This document shows, piece by piece, positions 34,192 to 43,353 of a DNA stretch of 64,000 nt. Location: assembly GCA_944325895.1 (NCBI GenBank), contig CALVCA010000002.1, forward strand, positions 86,082 to 150,081. Direction: 5' to 3'. Under the pieces are notes generated by a model. That model saw only the letters and a program-made list of their open reading frames with translations, made no database searches and was not told the DNA's origin. The stretch comes from Candidatus Gastranaerophilales bacterium (lineage in GTDB: Bacteria > Cyanobacteriota > Vampirovibrionia > Gastranaerophilales > Gastranaerophilaceae). Both the position numbers and the translations under genes were made by a program. Each line of letters opens with the position of its first letter. The stretch's first letter is position 1.

Positions 34192-34746
34192 TTAAGCCAT
34201 ATAGTCGATTTTTGAACTTTTTCCTGACCAATTTGTCTTAACTTCTTTTGCCATATTTTTCCCTAACGCTTCACCAACAGAATAAGAACCGATAGATGCC
34301 CCGACAAACAGCAGACCTTTTATAACAGCACCCATTTTACTACCTACAGGTAATTTTTTAATCAGCTTTGGCAAAATTTTCTTAGCAACTGCCTCGCCGG
34401 CAAACATAGTAGCCAATGCAGCACCTTCTTTTATTCCGGTAGAAATTTTATCATCTGACCTAAAAACTTTTATACCGCTTGAAATACAAATCAACGGATT
34501 GACATTCTTTGTTGCCCAATTAACACCTTTTATTCCATATCTGACAATCTTACTTTTATCAGCCCACTTATCAAAAAGTTTTGTCGTAAGTTCAGCACCT
34601 TTTGCAATAGCTTTATTATACTTTGCTGCCTGATTTACAACATTAATTGATTGAGCAGCCGCAACTGGAGCTCTGCCGACGTCACCATGCTGGGTTTTAT
34701 CAACGTTTCTACATGCAAATATTGCTGATGAAATTATATTAGACAT
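34192..34746 (-). CDS. hypothetical protein with a glycine-rich hydrophobic C-terminal half
   Basis: About 184 residues from the ATG at 34746 (AGGTG site upstream; GTG at 34758 possible). The N-terminal half is polar with basic helices (YNKAIAKGAELTTKLFDKW). The C-terminal half has two hydrophobic, glycine-rich stretches (KEGAALATMFAGEAVAKKI and IKGLLFVGASIGSYSVGEAL) that could insert in or lie on a membrane. No signal peptide and no family recognised. Confidence 0.55.
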   Translation of the reverse strand: MSNIISSAIFACRNVDKTQHGDVGRAPVAAAQSINVVNQAAKYNKAIAKGAELTTKLFDKWADKSKIVRYGIKGVNWATKNVNPLICISSGIKVFRSDDKISTGIKEGAALATMFAGEAVAKKILPKLIKKLPVGSKMGAVIKGLLFVGASIGSYSVGEALGKNMAKEVKTNWSGKSSKIDYMA

Positions 34747-34840
34747 ATTTATACACACCTATCTACAAATATATAAAGTGTTTTATTATAAAAAAATTGC
34801 ATTTTTTTAAGAAATATTTACATTTTTAACAAATATAAAA

Positions 34841-34868
34841 TTGCTATTTATACAAAAACTGTTATAAT
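34841..34868 (+). promoter_or_regulatory. promoter ahead of the exported-protein/TonB cluster
   Basis: TTGCTA (34841-34846), 16-base spacer, TATAAT (34863-34868). The next ATG (34877) begins nine bases downstream with no ribosome site, so the leader would be only a base or two. Confidence 0.6.
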
Positions 34869-34876
34869 AATAGTTA

Positions 34877-35485
34877 ATGAAAAAATTTTTTATATTTTTA
34901 ATATTAATATTTGGCTTATCAACATTTACAGAATCGGCAGAATTAGACAATGTACAATTACCTATGCGAAATTATGACGGCATAGAATTACCTGCCGGAA
35001 CTTTTATACCAATAATTAATACACAAGATATCTCAACACAATATTGCCCTGAAGGATACAAAGTAAAATTTATTTCCACAAGCGATTTATACATGTATGA
35101 TACAAACGTAATACCGAAAGGGACAGTATTTTACGGATACATTGAAAAAATACACGAACCTGTTGTGGGTACACACGCATCAATGAAAATAAAAATAACA
35201 AAACTGGTTTTACAGGATACATTTGAAATCCCGATAAAAGGTTATATTTATACATCAAACAATAATCTTATAGGCGGCGGATTAACAGCTCCTGAAGAAT
35301 ATACGACTGTTCCGCACTATCAACAAAGATTTCAAGGGAACTTTTGGTCGCATAGAGGACCAACTCTTCAAATACGTCCCGGCGGCAAAAGAAAAATGGG
35401 AGAGCATACAAGAGTCAATGCCGGCGAAGAAGGAATTATTGTATTGACAGCCCCGGCCTGGATAACACATACCTTAACAAATTGA
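34877..35485 (+). CDS. exported protein of unknown function, upstream of tonB
   Basis: 202 residues. Signal peptide MKKFFIFLILIFGLSTFTES, then a beta-rich domain. LPAGTFIPIINTQDIST, the segment PKGTVFYGYIEKIHEP and IKITKLVLQDTFEIPIKGYIY resemble by eye the VirB10/TrbI-type or SH3-like pattern, where a value such as GT.F.G.I alternates with I.I.f..l. The next gene has the same pattern, so the two may be distant paralogs. Leaderless start inferred from the promoter spacing. It precedes the TonB operon in the same direction with 45-60 base gaps. Confidence 0.6.
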   Translation: MKKFFIFLILIFGLSTFTESAELDNVQLPMRNYDGIELPAGTFIPIINTQDISTQYCPEGYKVKFISTSDLYMYDTNVIPKGTVFYGYIEKIHEPVVGTHASMKIKITKLVLQDTFEIPIKGYIYTSNNNLIGGGLTAPEEYTTVPHYQQRFQGNFWSHRGPTLQIRPGGKRKMGEHTRVNAGEEGIIVLTAPAWITHTLTN

Positions 35486-35530
35486 CATTAGAATTATAAT
35501 ATTTTACAATATTAAAAAAGGGGAGAGCTT

Positions 35531-36277
35531 ATGGTCAAAAAAAATTTAATTTTAATTGCTGCAATAATTATAGGAACAACATCTGCAATTGCCGCAAACA
35601 ATTATAATTATACAGAGAACACACCTGTGCCTTTATATCAACCTAATAATTATCCGCAAAATAATTATAATATAAATAATGGAACCTTAAAAGGCAGTGT
35701 CGTGTCCGTACCGGCAGGACAGCAATTTAAAACAATTGTTACAACCCCTCTGAGTTCCCAAACTTTGACTCTCGGGCAAAATGTAACATTAGCACTGGGC
35801 TCTGATTTTTATTACGGAAATAATTTAATAGCTCCGGCAGGAAGTTCTGTTACAGGAACAGTACTGGAAGTTTCAAAAGCTAAACACGGCAGCATAAACG
35901 GAAAACTTTTAATAAGATTTACGCAACTTGTAACTCCGTATGGAATTCAAATTCCGATATCCGCCGTAATCAAAACCGATGATAACACAGGTGTATTAAT
36001 AGGCGGTACAAAACTTGATGTCACAAAAGAATATACAAAAGATATTGCTGTAGGAACAGGTGCAGGTGCCTTATCAGGTGTTGTATTCGGAGCACTTTCC
36101 GGAGGCAGCGTAGGTAAAGGTGCAGCTTTAGGCACAGCTGTTGGTGCAGGCGGAGGCTTGGTAAAATCTCTTTGGGATAAAGGAAATGATGTTGAAATCC
36201 CTGCCAACGCTTCTATAGACCTGGTTCTTACACAACCTATTACAGTAAGCCCTGCTGTAAACCAATCCAATTATTAG
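35531..36277 (+). CDS. exported protein with a glycine-zipper segment
   Basis: 248 residues. Signal peptide (KKNLILIAAIIIGTTSAIAA), an Asn/Tyr/Pro-rich linker, a beta domain (VPAGQQFKTIVTTPLSSQ to YGIQIPISAVIKTDD), then a glycine-rich stretch (about 178-215: AVGTGAGALSGVVFGALSGG) of the kind that forms membrane-associated helices, and a last beta segment. The beta domain recalls the preceding gene. AGGGGAGAG ribosome site. Probably a cell-envelope partner of the TonB system that follows, on position only. Confidence 0.65.
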   Translation: MVKKNLILIAAIIIGTTSAIAANNYNYTENTPVPLYQPNNYPQNNYNINNGTLKGSVVSVPAGQQFKTIVTTPLSSQTLTLGQNVTLALGSDFYYGNNLIAPAGSSVTGTVLEVSKAKHGSINGKLLIRFTQLVTPYGIQIPISAVIKTDDNTGVLIGGTKLDVTKEYTKDIAVGTGAGALSGVVFGALSGGSVGKGAALGTAVGAGGGLVKSLWDKGNDVEIPANASIDLVLTQPITVSPAVNQSNY

Positions 36278-36333
36278 TAAATTAGGCAATAATTTTATTT
36301 TAAATTTAAAATAAAATTATTTAGGAAAAGAAA

Positions 36334-37431
36334 ATGTCTATATTAGGGAAATATACAAATTTAACAGATAAAGAAGAAACGTCCTTTGGATATATAATGC
36401 CGACAATGTTAAAGGAAGACAAAGACGAGCTGCCTTTTAAAAATGCCGTTATTATCTCGACAATTTTACACCCGTTAACACTTGGCTTAATTTGGCTTTT
36501 TATAGCAATATTGACCCTTTTAGGCATAAATTTAGTATTATTTGAAAAACCAAAACCTAAAATGAACGATATAGAATTTGTTTTAGTAGACAAAGAAGGA
36601 ATACCTAAAGATAAAAATACAAAATATAGATCTGCTATAAATTCACGGACAGGCGGGAAAAATGACCCTAAAAAACTGGTTTCAATGCCGTCATCGCCAA
36701 AACAAGCCGCAGCACCTGCCGCACCTACTGCGGCAAGCAAAAAAAATGTACAACAGCCTGTAAAACAGCCTCAAACTGTGAAACAGCCGGTACAACAAGC
36801 TACTAAACCTCAGCAAGTTCAGTCAAAACCACAGCCGCCAACGGCAAGACCTTCAATAAAACCGCCATCAACACCAAAAGCAATACCAAAACCAACATCA
36901 GCATTCAAAATTCCGGTACCTTCAGGTGGACAAAAATCAGGCAGCTACTCGACAGGACCCATAAGTGGTTCGGGTACGGCCGCAAAAAGCGGCGGCAGCT
37001 ACGCTCCTACTCCGTCACTTGCACCAACCGGCGGCAGTAGTGCCGGTACAAGATTAGCTACCGGCGGAGGAGGAACAGGTAACATCGGAAATCCAGGCGG
37101 AGGAGGCGGGGCACCAGGTATTGATGCCATAAGAGAACCTGACTTCGGACCTTATATGAGAGATCTTCAAAGAAGAATTAAGATGAATTGGGATCCGCCA
37201 AAAGGCAACGAAAGCAAACGTGTTGTTCTGCTGTTTAAAATAGCCAAAGACGGACGTCTGCTTAGCTGCCGGGTATTCAAATCATCAGGACTACAAAGTG
37301 CGGACAATGCCGCATTAAATGCGGTTAAACTAACCGCACCTTTCAGACCTTTGCCCGCAGATTTCAGAGGATCTGATATAGATATACAATTTACGTTTGA
37401 CTATAACGTATTTGGAGCAGCACAATTTTAG
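36334..37431 (+). CDS. tonB: TonB-like energy transducer
   Basis: 365 residues. A cytoplasmic start, one membrane helix (about 40-65, LGLIWLFIAILTLLGINLVLF), a long Pro/Gln/Lys linker (about 125-190) and a Gly/Ser-rich part (about 195-255), then a TonB/TolA C-terminal domain (about 270-365: YMRDLQRRIKMNWDPPKG, FKIAKDGRLLSCRVFKSSG, IDIQFTFDYNVFG). The cytoplasmic part of 40 residues is longer than in typical TonB. It couples the proton gradient, through ExbB/ExbD just downstream, to outer-membrane transport or envelope integrity. TolA is the alternative. Confidence 0.87.
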   Translation: MSILGKYTNLTDKEETSFGYIMPTMLKEDKDELPFKNAVIISTILHPLTLGLIWLFIAILTLLGINLVLFEKPKPKMNDIEFVLVDKEGIPKDKNTKYRSAINSRTGGKNDPKKLVSMPSSPKQAAAPAAPTAASKKNVQQPVKQPQTVKQPVQQATKPQQVQSKPQPPTARPSIKPPSTPKAIPKPTSAFKIPVPSGGQKSGSYSTGPISGSGTAAKSGGSYAPTPSLAPTGGSSAGTRLATGGGGTGNIGNPGGGGGAPGIDAIREPDFGPYMRDLQRRIKMNWDPPKGNESKRVVLLFKIAKDGRLLSCRVFKSSGLQSADNAALNAVKLTAPFRPLPADFRGSDIDIQFTFDYNVFGAAQF

Positions 37432-37445
37432 ATGAGGATAAAATT

Positions 37446-38093
37446 ATGGATTTATTATTACATTCAATTAAATTAGATTGGCCAGTACTAACACCGATTG
37501 CAATATGTTCAATTTTAGTCGTGGCAGTTGTTATCAAGAAAATTTATCTTTTTTCAAAAAACAAAAGAGATATAAATCGTCTTATTCCAAGGCTGCAAAG
37601 AGCATTAGCAAAAAAAGATTTTAAAGAAGCACAAGAAATTGCTACAGATTGCGGCGGAGTATACGGCATAGTTATACGAGAAGGAGTAAGAATTTTTACT
37701 GAACAAAGAGAAGGATTTTCCCGCTCCTTTGATATTGCAGCTGAATTAGCAATAAGAAAATTAGAAAGATTTTTAACAATACTTGGAACCATTGGCGGCG
37801 TAGCACCATTTTTAGGGTTGTTCGGAACTGTTGTAAGAATACTTTATACATTCCAGGATTTAGCAGTGCAAGGAAATCAATCGGCAGCTGTAGCAATGGG
37901 GATAGGCTCTGCATTAATAGCTACAGCCTTTGGTCTTGGTGTTGCAATTGTCGCAGTAATATTTTACAACTCTTTCCAATCCATAGTAAAACGCTATGAA
38001 GAAAATTTCCAGTTAATTAAATTATTATTCTTGAGTTTTGCAGACTCGGAAGAAAATGAAACTTCTGTTGCACCTAAATATATAAAGGATTAA
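37446..38093 (+). CDS. exbB: ExbB/TolQ/MotA-family proton channel protein
   Basis: 215 residues with three membrane segments (about 14-33, 115-140 and 155-180). The conserved core is present: LERFLTILGTIGGVAPFLGL followed by FGTVVRIL, then AVAMGIGSALIATAFGLGVA. It forms the pentameric channel that, with ExbD, powers TonB. It follows tonB by 14 bases and exbD follows after three bases. Confidence 0.93.
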   Translation: MDLLLHSIKLDWPVLTPIAICSILVVAVVIKKIYLFSKNKRDINRLIPRLQRALAKKDFKEAQEIATDCGGVYGIVIREGVRIFTEQREGFSRSFDIAAELAIRKLERFLTILGTIGGVAPFLGLFGTVVRILYTFQDLAVQGNQSAAVAMGIGSALIATAFGLGVAIVAVIFYNSFQSIVKRYEENFQLIKLLFLSFADSEENETSVAPKYIKD

Positions 38094-38096
38094 CCA

Positions 38097-38531
38097 ATGA
38101 ATTCCCAAAAAGGAAAATTATTTACAGAAATAAATATAACACCTTTGACAGATATATTTTTAGTTCTGTTAATCATTATGATGGTTATTGCTCCAACATT
38201 TCAATCTGTTGACAATAATATATCAATTCCTGAGATAAACAGCGGAGTTGCAATAGAACAAAACAGAGCGGAAATTGCAGTAACCAAAGAGGGCTTGATG
38301 TTTATCAACGGTAAACAAATTACGGATGACAAACTCGTTGAAGAGCTTGTTCTAATTAAAGATACCCTTGAAAAACCGGAGGTTGTCGTAAAAGCCGATT
38401 CACAGGTAAAAAGTTCAAAAATAATGACTATAATGAACGCAGCACAAGAAGCTGAATACAAAAAACTTATTGTAGCAGGTGAACCGCTAAGTAAAAAAGA
38501 ACAAAAAGAGCTTGAAAATGCAAAAAAATAG
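38097..38531 (+). CDS. exbD: ExbD/TolR-family protein, copy 1
   Basis: 144 residues. Single N-terminal membrane helix with the essential Asp: INITPLTDIFLVLLIIMMVI (about 10-30), then a periplasmic domain with the usual KEGLMFINGKQIT and VVVKADSQVKSSK segments. The last 30 residues are basic and longer than usual. Proton-conducting partner of ExbB. It overlaps the second exbD by 14 bases. 69 bases of its 5' part (38127-38195) differ from the second copy by only one silent base. Confidence 0.92.
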   Translation: MNSQKGKLFTEINITPLTDIFLVLLIIMMVIAPTFQSVDNNISIPEINSGVAIEQNRAEIAVTKEGLMFINGKQITDDKLVEELVLIKDTLEKPEVVVKADSQVKSSKIMTIMNAAQEAEYKKLIVAGEPLSKKEQKELENAKK

Positions 38532-38910
38532 AAAAACATTTAATGAAATAAATATAACACCTTTGACAGATATATTTTTAGTTCTGTTAATTATTATGAT
38601 GGTTATTGCTCCACTGTTAGATCAACAGGGTCTGAACTTAACAGTGCCGGAAATGGTTAGTCAAGAACAAATAAGCGATAAAGAAACTAAAATTTTGACA
38701 GTGACAGTAACAGATCAAGATAAATACCTAATTGACGGGGAAGAAATATCTGCTAAAGACCTGGCAGCCACTTTAAAAAGCAAAGCCTCAGACTATCCGG
38801 ACGGAATGCTGATTGAATCCGGCGGTGATGCTTCGCATGGTGCGGTTGTAAAATTAATGGATGATGCAAGAAATTCAGGGATTACAAGCATTTCTATAAC
38901 TGAAATTTAG
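38518..38910 (+). CDS. exbD: ExbD/TolR-family protein, copy 2
   Basis: About 130 residues from the ATG at 38518 inside the end of copy 1 (TTG at 38512 also possible). The membrane helix INITPLTDIFLVLLIIMMVI is identical to that of copy 1 and nearly identical in DNA; the periplasmic half (DQDKYLIDGEEISAKDL, SGGDASHGAVVKLMDDARNSG) has diverged. Two ExbD proteins suggest a mixed ExbB5-ExbD2 complex or an alternative partner. Last gene of the operon, converging with 38907-39419 (4-base overlap). Confidence 0.92.
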   Translation: MQKNRKTFNEINITPLTDIFLVLLIIMMVIAPLLDQQGLNLTVPEMVSQEQISDKETKILTVTVTDQDKYLIDGEEISAKDLAATLKSKASDYPDGMLIESGGDASHGAVVKLMDDARNSGITSISITEI

Positions 38911-39419
38911 GTATCTTCAATACTTTTCAGCAACAATCTTATCCTTTGAATAGAATTATTGATATTCATGCTGTTCCCAAAAGTAGCAAGTTCTATTTTT
39001 GCATCCTCCGCATTACTTAACAAATCAACACCCAAACTCTGTGCACGCTTTTCCATACATTCAATAAAACGCATGCAATGATCATATCGCTGAGTAGGTG
39101 TTGCTCCATCCAAAAATGCCTGAATAAAACTTTTACCGTAGTTTTTACCGTACATTTCATCCCAAGCATCCATAACGTCAAATATATTACTGCAATCTAC
39201 CTTAGAGATTGCTCTTTCAAATCCTATATTATCAGTACCAAAACATTCAATAGCATCAAACAACCAATCACAAATTTTCTCTATTTCTTCTATATTTTCA
39301 GAATTTTTCACAACAAGTTTTAACTCACGCACACCCCCGTTATCAATCTCTGCGGATGACGAGTCTGTCAGATCTGCACTAAGCAGTATTCTCCTAATAT
39401 CATTAAAACCGTTTACCAT
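38907..39419 (-). CDS. hypothetical cytoplasmic protein
   Basis: 170 residues from the ATG at 39419, chosen because GAGGA precedes it by a few bases; the frame is open 35 codons further up through AT-rich, noncoding-looking DNA. No signal peptide or membrane segment. It is helical with several Cys and a pattern such as QRYDHCMRFIECMEKRAQSL and NSIQRIRLLLKSIEDT. It ends in convergent overlap with exbD. No family recognised. Confidence 0.6.
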   Translation of the reverse strand: MVNGFNDIRRILLSADLTDSSSAEIDNGGVRELKLVVKNSENIEEIEKICDWLFDAIECFGTDNIGFERAISKVDCSNIFDVMDAWDEMYGKNYGKSFIQAFLDGATPTQRYDHCMRFIECMEKRAQSLGVDLLSNAEDAKIELATFGNSMNINNSIQRIRLLLKSIEDT

Positions 39420-39583
39420 TAATATCCTCATGTATATAAAAAATTTTAAGTAAAAAAAATTGCTTCTGATAAGATTTTTGTTAACATTCAGCAACATTTT
39501 AAATACTGTAGAATACAAACGCAAAAATGTAGATTTTTTAACATTTTTGAGATATAATAAATAAAAAAAGAGAGGTTAGTTAA

Positions 39584-41464
39584 ATGAATAAAAATCAATC
39601 CGCAGGTATGTATATAGTTTTAGCAATTATAATACTCGTATTTGTTTCGTCAGTATTTATGGCAGGTCCCGTAACAAGTACTACGGAACTTTCGTACTCT
39701 AATTTTTTAGAAAAATTAGCTGCAAATGATTTCAAAAAAATTGAAAAAGCAGATAATTATCTTATAGCAATACCTGCAAATCAGCCTGAAAATTCTGAAA
39801 AAACAATAAAAGAACAAAGTCCTTTCGGTCCCATAGAAAAAAAAATTCCACAGGTGCAATATAAAGTATTAACTCCAAATGATCCTGATTTAATGAAAAA
39901 ACTTGAAGCATCTGATGCTGAAATAACTGTAAAAAAACCTTCCGAATCTTCACAATTACTTGGAGTTTTAGGTTCATTACTTCTTCCGCTGCTATTTATA
40001 GTTTTTTTGGTAGTAATGGCAAAAAGCATACAAGCAGGCGGCTCACAGGCAATGTCTTTTGGCAAAAGTAAGGCAAAAATGCTTTTAGACAGTAAAGTAA
40101 AAACAACTTTTAAAGATGTAGCAGGCATTGATGAAGAAAAAAAAGAACTGGAAGAAATTGTTGATTTTCTAAAACACGGCGAAAAATATATAAAATTAGG
40201 AGCAAAAATTCCAAAAGGAGTACTTCTTGTAGGTGCTCCCGGTACAGGTAAAACTCTTATGGCAAAAGCCGTAGCAGGAGAAGCAGGTGTACCTTTCTTT
40301 TCAATAAGCGGTTCCGATTTTGTAGAAATGTTTGTAGGTGTTGGTGCAAGTCGTGTAAGGGATTTATTTGAACAAGCCAAAAAACATCAGCCATGTATAA
40401 TTTTCATAGACGAAATAGATGCTGTCGGCAGACAAAGAGGTGCCGGATTGGGCGGTGGACATGACGAGCGTGAACAAACATTAAACCAGCTTTTGGTTGA
40501 AATGGACGGATTTGATGAAAATGTAAACATAATCGTTATTGCAGCAACAAACAGACCTGATATTTTAGATAATGCTCTTTTAAGACCCGGACGTTTTGAC
40601 AGACAAATTGTCATAAACAGACCAGATATTCTTGGCAGAGAACAAATTTTACAGGTGCACGCAAAAAATAAACCTTTAGCATCTGATGTTGAATTAAAAG
40701 TACTTGCCAAAAGAACTCCAGGCTTTACAGGAGCCGATTTACAAAACTTACTGAATGAGGCAGCACTTCTTGCAGCAAGACATGACCAAAAAGAAATCAA
40801 CATGGACAACTTAGAAGAAGCTATTGATAAAGTTATGGCAGGTCCTGAAAAGAAAAGCCGTATAATTTCTGATGAAGAAAAAGAGAATACGGCATACCAC
40901 GAAGTCGGTCACGCACTGCTTGCTAAATTATTAAAAAATACCGATCCCCTGCATAAAGTTTCAATAATCCCCCGCGGTATGGCTTTGGGAGTTACAATGA
41001 CTTTACCGGAAAAAGATCATTTAACAATGAAAAAATCTCAGTTGCTTGACAGAATAACAATGACTTTAGGCGGAAGGGTTGCTGAAGAGATTGTATACGG
41101 AAAAGATTCAATAACAACAGGAGCATCAAACGATTTAGAAAAAGTAACGACTCTTGCTCGTAACATGGTTACGACTTACGGGATGTCTGAAAAAATGGGA
41201 AATCTTCAGTATGGTAAAAGTGAAGAACATATCTTTATGGGACGTGATTTCGGGCACACAAGAGATTTTTCCGAAGAAATAGCCGCTGAAATAGATAAAG
41301 AAGTGAAAAAAATTGTTGATGAAAGATACGAAATCGCAAAAAAACTTCTTTCTGAAAATAGAGATATGCTTGAATATATTTCCAAAACCTTGTTGGATGA
41401 AGAAACTATTGATGAAAAACGTTTCGATGAATTAATGGAAAAAGTTCAAAGTGACAGACAATAA
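39584..41464 (+). CDS. ftsH: ATP-dependent zinc metalloprotease FtsH
   Basis: 626 residues. Membrane-bound AAA protease for misfolded and regulatory proteins. Two membrane helices (about 8-27 and 125-146) flank a short periplasmic loop. The AAA module has Walker [15 protein letters not shown], Walker [13 protein letters not shown] and the SRH with [20 protein letters not shown]. The protease has zinc motif [10 protein letters not shown] and a distal Asp region. GAGAGG ribosome site. The following acsD-like gene overlaps its end by 14 bases, which is an unexpected pairing. Confidence 0.97.
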   Translation: MNKNQSAGMYIVLAIIILVFVSSVFMAGPVTSTTELSYSNFLEKLAANDFKKIEKADNYLIAIPANQPENSEKTIKEQSPFGPIEKKIPQVQYKVLTPNDPDLMKKLEASDAEITVKKPSESSQLLGVLGSLLLPLLFIVFLVVMAKSIQAGGSQAMSFGKSKAKMLLDSKVKTTFKDVAGIDEEKKELEEIVDFLKHGEKYIKLGAKIPKGVLLVGAPGTGKTLMAKAVAGEAGVPFFSISGSDFVEMFVGVGASRVRDLFEQAKKHQPCIIFIDEIDAVGRQRGAGLGGGHDEREQTLNQLLVEMDGFDENVNIIVIAATNRPDILDNALLRPGRFDRQIVINRPDILGREQILQVHAKNKPLASDVELKVLAKRTPGFTGADLQNLLNEAALLAARHDQKEINMDNLEEAIDKVMAGPEKKSRIISDEEKENTAYHEVGHALLAKLLKNTDPLHKVSIIPRGMALGVTMTLPEKDHLTMKKSQLLDRITMTLGGRVAEEIVYGKDSITTGASNDLEKVTTLARNMVTTYGMSEKMGNLQYGKSEEHIFMGRDFGHTRDFSEEIAAEIDKEVKKIVDERYEIAKKLLSENRDMLEYISKTLLDEETIDEKRFDELMEKVQSDRQ

Positions 41465-42227
41465 AACACTCTATGTTCTTGAAATACCAATTTTTAATCC
41501 TGAAGAAAATTTTCAAATAGCAAAAGACTATTTTAAAACGACAAACAGAATTAAATTGCTGCGTAAAGCTCAAAAAAGTTCTTGTGATATTTTAGGGTTA
41601 AAATTTAATGTAAAAGAAATAAATGATATTAAAAAAGCAAAAAAAATTTTAAAAAGGATTTTACCTCATATAAGCAAACCGCTTATGATTAACTGCACTG
41701 ATGATAACACATTACTAAAAAACTTTTTACCTGAATTAATTAAAGATTTAGACAGAGAATGCATAATTTCATTTGCAAATGAAAAGACTTATCAAGACAT
41801 AATACCTGCAGTGATTCAAGGCAACCATCGTTTAATTTTAAAAAGTCCGATTGATATCAGTTCCTGTAAAGAACTAAACATTTTAGCTAATGATTTCGGG
41901 CTTTCTTCAGACAAAATAATAATTAACACCGATATCGGCGGGCTTGGTTACGGATTGGAATACGGATACAGCATAATGGAAAAAATAAAACTTGATGAAT
42001 CCTTAAATTTACCGATAATAAGTTTTGCCCCTGAAGAAAGCTTAAAAACAAAAGAAGCAAAACTTGACAACTTTCCAAAAAGCTGGGGAAAATTATCCGA
42101 AAGAGCAAGAATGTTTGAAATTTCATCTGCAGCTGCGGTAAAGGCAGCCGGAGCAGATATTATTGTTATGTATAATCCGCAAGATATTGAAATTATGAAA
42201 GGAACAAATGAATTTATCAGGTCTTGA
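41451..42227 (+). CDS. acsD: corrinoid iron-sulfur protein small subunit (AcsD/CdhD-like)
   Basis: 258 residues, TIM-barrel type. It resembles the delta/small subunit of the acetyl-CoA synthase corrinoid protein: a strand-helix pattern with [60 protein letters not shown], and the C-terminal [17 protein letters not shown]. Shorter than canonical AcsD (about 310). It starts with GTG inside ftsH and overlaps the large-subunit gene by 20 bases. Its role is methyl transfer together with that subunit in Wood-Ljungdahl carbon metabolism; other pathway genes are not in the window. Confidence 0.78.
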   Translation: MTDNKTLYVLEIPIFNPEENFQIAKDYFKTTNRIKLLRKAQKSSCDILGLKFNVKEINDIKKAKKILKRILPHISKPLMINCTDDNTLLKNFLPELIKDLDRECIISFANEKTYQDIIPAVIQGNHRLILKSPIDISSCKELNILANDFGLSSDKIIINTDIGGLGYGLEYGYSIMEKIKLDESLNLPIISFAPEESLKTKEAKLDNFPKSWGKLSERARMFEISSAAAVKAAGADIIVMYNPQDIEIMKGTNEFIRS

Positions 42228-43353
42228 AATTTTCAAATATCTGCCGGGTGCCGCTAAATCAAAACACACCAACTGTAAAAAATGCGGCTGTCCGACTTGT
42301 ATGGCTTTTGCTATAAAATTAGCACAAAGACAGGTATCTTATGATAGATGCAAATATATGCCCAAAGAATTAAAACAATTATTCACTCAAAAAGCATCAC
42401 AAAAAACCGTAAAAATTGATAACCTGATAATCGGCGGCGAAAACAGTCTTTACCGACACAAAAAAAAGTTTTTAAATCCTGCGGCAATTGCTGTTATTTT
42501 AGATTGCGAAGCTACTGATTTTAATAAAAAAATTGAACAGATAAAAAATTTTGAGATTACTAGAGTAAATGAAAAAATGAAAATTGATTTAGTAATTCTC
42601 AAAAACAGTAAAAAATTCAAAATGAAAAATTTATGTGAAGAAACGGTTTATATAAAAGAGGAAGATTTTTTAAATCTCTCTTTAAAAAAGATAAAATACA
42701 ATAAGAACACTGCCAAAAAATTAATTGAAATAAGAAAAAAAGTCATAGAAGAAAAAAATGATAAATATTCTGATCCTGTCTATGTATATTTCAAATCCGG
42801 AATAGATAAATATGAGCTGTGTGCACAATCAAGTTATTACATATGTAAATATGCTAATATGCTTGTATTTGAAGATTTTGACGAAAGTCTTTTTACGACA
42901 CTGATGATACTGCGACAAAATCTCTACACAGACCCGCAAAAACCATTGCAGGTAAAAGCAAAAATTTATGAATTTAACAATCCTGATGAAAATTCAATAG
43001 TTTTTATGACAACAAACTTTGCACTGACATACTATGCCGTTGCAAATGAGCTTGAAAATTTAAATATACCGTCATATTTAATAGTAATACCTACAGAAGG
43101 TATGAGCGTATTAACAGCCTGGTCAGCAGAAAAATTTACAGCGGAAATAGCAGCAAAAACGTTAAAAAAATTCGATTTTGCAAATAAAGTAAAAACAAGA
43201 GAAATAATCATTCCGGGACTTTTAGCACATATGAAGGCAGAATTAGAACATGCTCTTTTGGGATATAAAATTATTGTTGGGACAATAGAAGCCTATGAAA
43301 TCGGTGAATTTGTAAATTACCTTAAATCAAAATCATTAATCAAAAGCACCTGA
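42208..43353 (+). CDS. acsC: corrinoid iron-sulfur protein large subunit (AcsC/CdhE-like)
   Basis: 381 residues. The N-terminal Fe4S4 domain has the expected four Cys: HTNCKKCGCPTCMAFAIKLA then DRCKYM (about 23-53). The middle corresponds to the TIM barrel, and the C-terminal third (TTNFALTYYAVANELENLNI, WSAEKFTAEIAAKTLKKF, LLAHMKAELEHALLGYKIIV) matches the B12-binding end of the family. It is shorter than canonical AcsC (about 445). AAGGA ribosome site. The two subunits form the methyl carrier between methyltetrahydrofolate and acetyl-CoA synthase. Its 3' end overlaps the convergent amylase gene by 37 bases. Confidence 0.82.
   Translation: MNLSGLEIFKYLPGAAKSKHTNCKKCGCPTCMAFAIKLAQRQVSYDRCKYMPKELKQLFTQKASQKTVKIDNLIIGGENSLYRHKKKFLNPAAIAVILDCEATDFNKKIEQIKNFEITRVNEKMKIDLVILKNSKKFKMKNLCEETVYIKEEDFLNLSLKKIKYNKNTAKKLIEIRKKVIEEKNDKYSDPVYVYFKSGIDKYELCAQSSYYICKYANMLVFEDFDESLFTTLMILRQNLYTDPQKPLQVKAKIYEFNNPDENSIVFMTTNFALTYYAVANELENLNIPSYLIVIPTEGMSVLTAWSAEKFTAEIAAKTLKKFDFANKVKTREIIIPGLLAHMKAELEHALLGYKIIVGTIEAYEIGEFVNYLKSKSLIKST

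Noticed and set aside
36321..36740. Minus-strand frame of 139 codons opposite tonB
   Set aside because: It is the complement of the TonB membrane helix and linker, and has no start signal.
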